A stretch of 5,127 nucleotides of DNA from Planctomycetota bacterium (GTDB taxonomy: Bacteria; Planctomycetota; Planctomycetia; Pirellulales; Thermoguttaceae), in assembly GCA_021784975.1 (NCBI GenBank), contig JAJYGU010000443.1, positions 1 through 5,127 on the forward strand, written 5' to 3'. Numbering within the stretch: the first letter of the stretch is position 1; every line of letters starts with the position of its first letter. The position numbers were made by a program, and so were the translations under genes. Of this stretch, positions 1 through 5,127 are shown piece after piece. The notes under the pieces were generated by a model, which did no database searches, had not been told where the DNA came from, and saw only the letters and a program-made list of their open reading frames with translations.

Positions 1-194
1 CGGCCAGCCACGCCGGTCCCGGGGATTCCCGCGATGCACGCCGCTTCCAGGCTCTTTACCCCTCCTCGAAAATGCCCCGCTTGGTCTCACGCCGCCACTC
101 GTACCGCACAAGTCAGCGTTTCATGCGCATTTCACTCACGGCGCCACCCCCACCAACCTCCAGTTGCGGAACTGCTGCCAGTGCCATCGCCAAG
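1..194. other. Upstream region with no supportable gene
   Basis: No convincing gene is seen here on either strand. The + strand frame of the downstream gene stays open through this stretch and offers an ATG at 72. The encoded residues (rich in Arg, Ser, Pro and Thr) look like chance translation, and no ribosome binding site precedes that ATG. On the minus strand, a short frame reads out of the left edge over about bases 1-75, but it has no plausible start codon with a Shine-Dalgarno sequence. No tRNA, repeat or clear terminator hairpin was seen. Confidence 0.5.
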
Positions 195-223
195 CTGACA
201 AACCACGCTGGCGGGGCTACAAT
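195..223 (+). promoter_or_regulatory. Predicted sigma70-type promoter of the operon
   Basis: A -35 hexamer CTGACA (195-200) matches TTGACA at five of six positions. A 17-nt spacer separates it from a -10 hexamer TACAAT (218-223), which matches TATAAT at five of six positions. Transcription would start near base 230, giving a leader of about 40 nt before the chosen start at 270. The promoter overlaps the in-frame ATG at 222, so starts at 222 or 72 are unlikely for a transcript made from it. It is the only strong promoter-like element I see ahead of the gene cluster. No operator palindrome was recognised. Confidence 0.6.
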
Positions 224-269
224 GAGACTTACCACGCGCGACGAGGCTTTTGAGACCCGCCCAAAATCT

Positions 270-1535
270 ATGGTCATGCGTTACTCCGAACCGGTGCCGA
301 CCGCCATCTGCTTACTGGTGGCAGGCATCTCCGCGTTCGTTGCGAGTTCTGCGACCGCCTGCGACGTGCCCGTGTTTCGCTATGTCCTTGAGCGGTTTGG
401 AACCGATCCGCAGGAGTTGGTGATCTTCCACCGCGGCCCGCTGCCGACGGATATGAAGCAGTCCGTGGCGGCGATTCGGAAACAGGCCGGCAATCCGCAG
501 TCTCCACTCACAATCCAGGTGCGACTGGTTGATGTGACGGCCGGCGCCGGGAAGAAGCCTGCCCGCGACGCCGGGAAGGCGGCCCGCGAACCTGCTGCCT
601 ACCACGGCCGCCCCAGCCGGATCGTGACCCGGAAGCTTGACTGGGCGCCACCCTCGGACGCGCCTTTACCCTTGCTGGCGGTCATCCCGATGGGCGGCGA
701 GTTGACGGCGCCGCTGTGGACCGGGCCGCTGCGAGGCCTCGACTTTGCCGCGCTGATGGACTCGCCCACCCGGCGCGAACTGGCTCGACGGTTGTTCCGC
801 GGCGACTCGGCAGTGTTCCTGCTGTTAAAGAGCGGCCAATCCGAGGCCGACGCGGCGGCCGAGGAATTGCTGCGGACGACGCTGGCTGAGCAGGAAATGA
901 AGCTTACTCTTCCGCCCAAGGACGGTCCGTCATTGTTGTTGACGAGCCTGCCGTTGAAGATCGCTTTTTCGGTACTCAACGTCGCGCGGAACGATGCCAA
1001 CGAACGGTTTTTCGTGCAGATGTTGCAGAATCTGGGGGAACAGGCCGGCCTCAGGGCCGGTCCCATCGTCTTTCCGATCTTTGGCCGAGGGCGAGCGCTG
1101 ACGGCGCTAGACGGCCGGTCGCTGCGAGCGGAAGCCATTCAAGAGATCTGCGAGTTCCTCTGTGGGGAGTGCTCCTGCGGCATCAAGGGGCAGGTGCCCG
1201 GTGTCGATCTTCTCATGGCAGTGGACTGGGACGCCAAGTTGGCCAGCGCGGCGATTGGCACCGACTCGGCCGACGCCGGGGCGCTCGGCTCGCTGGCAGT
1301 AGTGGCAGCCAGCGCGACGAACGAGGCTCCGGCCAAGGCGGTTCCAGCCGCGCGCGGGGCCGCGCCGCCTGCCAACGATCCACCGGACCGAACCACCCGC
1401 CCCCTGAGTGATGCCGGTCGCACCCATTCGGGTCTGTTGATCTGGACGCTGTTGGCGATTCTGGCCGGCGGGGTGGGACTGATTATGATCGGCACTCTGG
1501 CCATCAAGACCCTACGCCGCGATGGAGACCGCTGA
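270..1535 (+). CDS. Exported, C-terminally membrane-anchored protein with Cys cluster, function unknown
   Basis: This is a 421-residue protein of unknown function. I recall similar proteins in planctomycete genomes, but I cannot name a family. Residues 11-30 form a hydrophobic signal segment ending in Ala-Thr-Ala, an AxA-type cleavage site, followed directly by Cys31 and a CDVPVFRYVLERF stretch. The body (about 31-322) contains beta-strand-like blocks such as ELVIFHRGPLP (49-59) and PLLAVIP (134-140), which suggest a thioredoxin-like fold, though weakly. Residues 228-250 begin LPLKIAFSVL. A cluster Cys294-x3-Cys298-x2-Cys301-x-Cys303 is followed by PGVDLLMAVDW (310-320). An Ala/Pro-rich linker (about 323-386) leads to one membrane helix (388-413) with a basic tail, so the body should face the periplasm. 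The start at 270 is preferred because the promoter lies at 195-223; ATG 276 is equally possible, and neither has a clear Shine-Dalgarno sequence. It is the first gene of the operon, so it probably serves the ABC system downstream. Confidence 0.8.
   Translation: MVMRYSEPVPTAICLLVAGISAFVASSATACDVPVFRYVLERFGTDPQELVIFHRGPLPTDMKQSVAAIRKQAGNPQSPLTIQVRLVDVTAGAGKKPARDAGKAAREPAAYHGRPSRIVTRKLDWAPPSDAPLPLLAVIPMGGELTAPLWTGPLRGLDFAALMDSPTRRELARRLFRGDSAVFLLLKSGQSEADAAAEELLRTTLAEQEMKLTLPPKDGPSLLLTSLPLKIAFSVLNVARNDANERFFVQMLQNLGEQAGLRAGPIVFPIFGRGRALTALDGRSLRAEAIQEICEFLCGECSCGIKGQVPGVDLLMAVDWDAKLASAAIGTDSADAGALGSLAVVAASATNEAPAKAVPAARGAAPPANDPPDRTTRPLSDAGRTHSGLLIWTLLAILAGGVGLIMIGTLAIKTLRRDGDR
1524..1528 (+). 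promoter_or_regulatory. Ribosome binding site deciding the start of the permease gene
   Basis: GGAGA lies 8 nt before the ATG at 1537, inside the last codons of the preceding gene. The alternative in-frame ATG at 1522 has no such element upstream. This favours 1537, where the stop codon of gene 1 (1533-1535) and the new start are separated by one base, a layout that suggests translational coupling. Confidence 0.6.
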
Positions 1536-1536
1536 G

Positions 1537-2811
1537 ATGACCACCTGGCGCCTGGTTGGTCGCGAGATTCTCTATCACCGAGGGAACTTTCTGCTGAGCG
1601 TGGTGGGCGTGCTGGTGGCGTCCGCCTGTGTAGTGGCGGCCATCTCGCTGTTGGATCGTTACGATCGCCGTAGCGAGCAGCGTGCCGCCGCCCAAGCAGT
1701 CGAGCTCGAGCGGAAGATGGCCGATCTGAAAGACGACTACCGCAAGATCGGCTTGCGGCTTGGCTTCAACGTGCTGATTGTCCCCAAGAACCAGAACATG
1801 GCCGACTTCTACGCCGACGACTTCGCGGCCAAGATGATGCCGGAGGCTTACGCCCAGGCGTTGGCCAAGACTGGCGTTGCAACCCTCAACCATGTCCTGC
1901 CGATCTTGCAGCAGAAGACAAAATGGCCGGAACAGCGCCGGACCATCCAGCTCGTCGGCACGCGAGGCGAGATCGCCCTATTTGGCAAAGGGCGGAAGAC
2001 TGCTCTTCAGCAGCCGGTTCCACCGGGTCACGTGGCGGTGGGCTACGAGCTTCATCGTAGCCTGAAATTGGCCGCCGGCGACCAAATCATGCTTCGCGGC
2101 CGGCGGTTCACAGTCTCGACTCTTCAGACGCAGCGGGGAAACCAGGACGACATCACCCTCTGGATCAACCTCGCCGAGGCCCAGGAGTTGCTGGGCAAGA
2201 AGGGCCGGATCAACGCCATTCTGGCTCTGGAATGCACCTGCGCCCCCAACCGGCTGGGGCAAGTCCGCCAAGAGATAGCTTCGATCCTGCCGGATACCCA
2301 AGTGATCGAGTTTAGCAGCCGGGCGCTGGCCCGTGCCGAGGCCCGCAACCGTGCGGCCACCGTGGCCCGCGAGAGTATCGCACGTGAGAAGCATTCCCGC
2401 GCCCAGCAGCGTCAGGAGCGGGAGCGGCTGTTCGCCATCCTGGTGCCGCTGATCATCGTTGCCAGCGGCGTATGGGTGGGATTACTGGCGCTGAGCAACG
2501 TCCGCAGCCGTGGCAGCGAAATCGGCATCTTACGGGCATTGGGCGTGCCGACCCGGCGAGTCCTCATTCTCTTCCTCGCACGGGCGGGGGTGATCGGCCT
2601 TGCAGGGGCCGGTTTGGGCTTCGCCGTCGGCTGGCTGGGAAGCTGGTTTGGAGAACAGATCGCCAGCGGCGGCCCGCGACTCGGGTCGCTTTTCGACCCG
2701 CTGTTGCTGGCGCTGGTGCTGGCCCTGACGCCCGCGCTGTCGGCCCTGGTCAGTTGGCTCCCCGCCCTGTGGGCGGCGCAACTTGATCCGGCCAAGACTC
2801 TGACGAGCTGA
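1537..2811 (+). CDS. MacB/FtsX-family ABC transporter permease
   Basis: This 424-residue inner-membrane protein has the topology of the MacB/LolC/FtsX superfamily: one N-terminal helix (about 17-40), a large extracytoplasmic domain (about 41-298), then three helices (about 298-320, 343-372, 387-412). The C-terminal FtsX domain is clear: RGSEIGILRALG (325-336) is the typical cytoplasmic loop that contacts the ATPase, and LPALWAAQLDPAKTL (408-422) is the usual terminal motif. Two charged, probably coiled-coil segments (about 41-72 and 265-298) frame the periplasmic domain, as expected for a stalk transmitting motion across the membrane. A Cys233-x-Cys235 pair in that domain is unusual. The family couples cytoplasmic ATP hydrolysis to periplasmic movements (lipoprotein release, efflux, hydrolase activation), and the substrate here is unknown. 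The ATPase partner is the next gene, 8 nt downstream. ATG 1522 would add five residues, but the GGAGA site supports 1537. Confidence 0.93.
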   Translation: MTTWRLVGREILYHRGNFLLSVVGVLVASACVVAAISLLDRYDRRSEQRAAAQAVELERKMADLKDDYRKIGLRLGFNVLIVPKNQNMADFYADDFAAKMMPEAYAQALAKTGVATLNHVLPILQQKTKWPEQRRTIQLVGTRGEIALFGKGRKTALQQPVPPGHVAVGYELHRSLKLAAGDQIMLRGRRFTVSTLQTQRGNQDDITLWINLAEAQELLGKKGRINAILALECTCAPNRLGQVRQEIASILPDTQVIEFSSRALARAEARNRAATVARESIAREKHSRAQQRQERERLFAILVPLIIVASGVWVGLLALSNVRSRGSEIGILRALGVPTRRVLILFLARAGVIGLAGAGLGFAVGWLGSWFGEQIASGGPRLGSLFDPLLLALVLALTPALSALVSWLPALWAAQLDPAKTLTS

Positions 2812-5127
2812 ACCCAACCATGCTTGAAATCCACGATCTGTCGAAACTCTATGCGAGCCGCGCCGGCCGAGGCTGCCAGTGGTTGACGGCCGTCGATAAG
2901 GTGTCTTTGTCGCTCGGGCCCGGCGAATTCGTAGCGATCGTGGGACCCAGCGGCAGCGGCAAGAGTACGCTGCTAATGGCGGCCGGCGGGTTATTGTCGC
3001 CCACCAGCGGCAGCGTTGCATTCGAGGGACAGGACATCTACCGCCTGTCGCCCAAGGCCAGAGCGCAGTGGCGGGCGGAACGAGTGGGCTTCGTGTTCCA
3101 GCAGTTCCACTTGATTCCCTATCTGAGCGTATTGGACAACGTGCTCGCTCCCACGCTGGCGCGGCCCGTGCCGGATGCCCGGCCTCGGGCGGCGGAGCTG
3201 TTGGATCGCTTTGGCCTGGCGGCGCGAGCGGCGCATGTCCCGACGGAACTGAGTGTGGGCGAACAACAGCGAACGGCCCTAGCCCGCGCACTGCTACGTC
3301 AGCCATCGCTGTTGATGTGCGACGAGCCCACCGGGAATCTCGACCAGGAGAGCGCCGAGGTGGTGTTGCAGTGCCTGGTCGATTTCCAACGCCAAAGGGG
3401 AGCGGTGCTGTTGGTGACGCACCATGCCGGCGCGACCGTCATGGCCCAGCGGACCCTGCGTTTACAAGGCGGAAAACTCGTCCCTCATGGGTCCTCGTAA
3501 GCTTGAGGAGGTCGTGCATGCATCGAAGTTTCCTGACAAAACCGTGGTTGATCGTTCTCGGTTCGCTGGGCGCCATGGGAGCGCTTATCGGGCTGCTTTG
3601 GCTGTCGAGCCGTCCGGCGACGAACGTTGAAACCGCGGCCGGCGAAGGGTTGGTTCTGTACTGCGCCACCGGGCTGCTCAGGCCGGTCCGCACGGTGTGG
3701 GCTGACTACGAAAAAGAGTACGGCGTCAAGGTGCGGGTTGATCCGGATAGCTCCGGCGCGCTGCTGAGCAAGCTCCGGGTGGCAAGTGACCGGGTTGATC
3801 TGTATCTGTCGGGCGAGGAGTCTTTCATCGCCGATGCCCGCAAACGAAAGCTGGTAGCCGAGGTCTTACCGGTGGCCCGGCAGCATGTAGTGATCGGCGT
3901 TCCGCCGGGGAACCCGAAGCACGTTGCCGGCTTCGACGATTTGCTGCGAAAGGACGTTCGGGTGGTCTTGCCGAACCCCGAGCTCACGGCGGTTGCCCGC
4001 GCGGCTCAACGGGCGTTGGGCGGCACGGGCCGCTGGGAAGCCTTGTTGGGGCGGCGGCGAGAGGCGACGGCCGCGATCTCCTTCGTCGGCACGGTGAACG
4101 AGGGCGCTCAGGCGGTCAAGATCGGGGCCGCCGACGCCACCCTGGTCTGGGACGCCACCGCCGGTGAGTTCGGTATTGGTCTCGTTGAGGTGCCCGAGTT
4201 CCAAGAGCGGGCTGTCCAGCAGGCCACCATTGCCGTAGTGGCCAGTACCAAGCGGCCGACGGCCGCCCTGCACTTCGCCCGCTACTTAACCGCCCGCAAC
4301 CGGGGGGAATTGGTCATCCAGAAGAACCACTTTCAGCCCGTTCCCGACGCCGATGTTTGGGAAGATCGTCCGTCACTGCTGTTGATGGCCGGCGCCATGC
4401 TCAAGCCGGGCATCGACGAGCTGATCAAGAGCTTCAGCGAGCGCGAGGGCGTCACCATTAATACCATCTATGCCGGCTGCGGCATCCACGTCGCCCAAAT
4501 GAAGGCATTCAAGAGCGGGCTGTCGCCTTCGGCGGCCCATTTTCCCGACGCTTATTTCTCTTGCGACGTTTCCTACATGCGCCAGGTGCAGCAGTGGTTC
4601 GACGCCTCGACCATTATCTCCCGGAACGACATGGTCATGGTCGTGTCGAAGGGCAATCCGCACCACATCAAGTCGATTGAGGACCTGGCCGACCCTGCCC
4701 TGCGCGTCGGCCTGGGCCATCCGGTGAACTCGGCCCTCGGCGCCCTGACCGACGCCTTGCTCAAGAAGCTTGGCCTCCACGGCAAAGTCTACAACCCAGC
4801 CCGCAAGTATCCGATCGTCCACACCGACGCAGGCCATGCGTTGGTGAACCAGATGCGGGCCGGGGCCTTGGACCTGATCGTTGTCTACCGGAGCAATGTA
4901 TTGAGCAATCCAGAAAACGCCGAGAAGTACCTGGAGATCGTGGAAATGCAATTGCCCGAGGCCAAGGCCATCCAGCCCTATGCCGTGGCCAAGGATTCCC
5001 GGCACAAGTACATCATGCGGCGGCTGCTGGAAGCGATCCTCACGCCGAGTTCGCAGAAACACTTCCTGGCTTCGGGCTTCCAGTGGATGGCCCAGGGAGG
5101 ATCGCGGTGAGCGAAGAGCCGGTTCAG

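Overview
The window is a compact, GC-rich, single-direction gene cluster. Four complete genes lie head to tail on the + strand, and the first seven codons of a fifth lie at the right edge. Every junction is tight: 1, 8 and 17 nt, then a 4-nt stop/start overlap. This strongly suggests one polycistronic operon. The composition, the style of the first protein, and the pairing of a MacB-type transporter with a ModA-like binding protein fit a planctomycete (Planctomycetota, perhaps Pirellulales). That placement rests on remembered family resemblance, not on a search.

Layout. Bases 1-194 hold no gene I can support. A good sigma70-type promoter sits at 195-223 (CTGACA, 17-nt spacer, TACAAT). Gene 1 (270-1535) encodes an exported 421-residue protein of unknown function, with a Cys-rich motif and a C-terminal membrane anchor. 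Gene 2 (1537-2811) is a four-helix MacB/FtsX-family permease with a large extracytoplasmic domain. Gene 3 (2820-3500) is its LolD/MacB-type ATPase. Gene 4 (3518-5110) is a membrane-anchored protein with two consecutive ModA-like (type II) solute-binding domains. Gene 5 starts at GTG 5107 and runs off the window.

How they may work together. Genes 2 and 3 form a standard mechanotransmission-type ABC pair, which normally does not use periplasmic binding proteins. Gene 4 is the kind of protein that feeds a classical importer. The operon therefore mixes two transporter logics, and the truncated gene 5 may be the missing importer permease. All three extracytoplasmic proteins carry notable cysteines: a C-x3-C-x2-C-x-C cluster in gene 1, a C-x-C in the periplasmic domain of gene 2, and cysteines at predicted ligand-pocket positions of gene 4. 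My main hypothesis, an inference only, is that the operon handles a thiophilic ligand such as a soft metal or metal complex, or performs thiol chemistry at the envelope, rather than molybdate or tungstate uptake.
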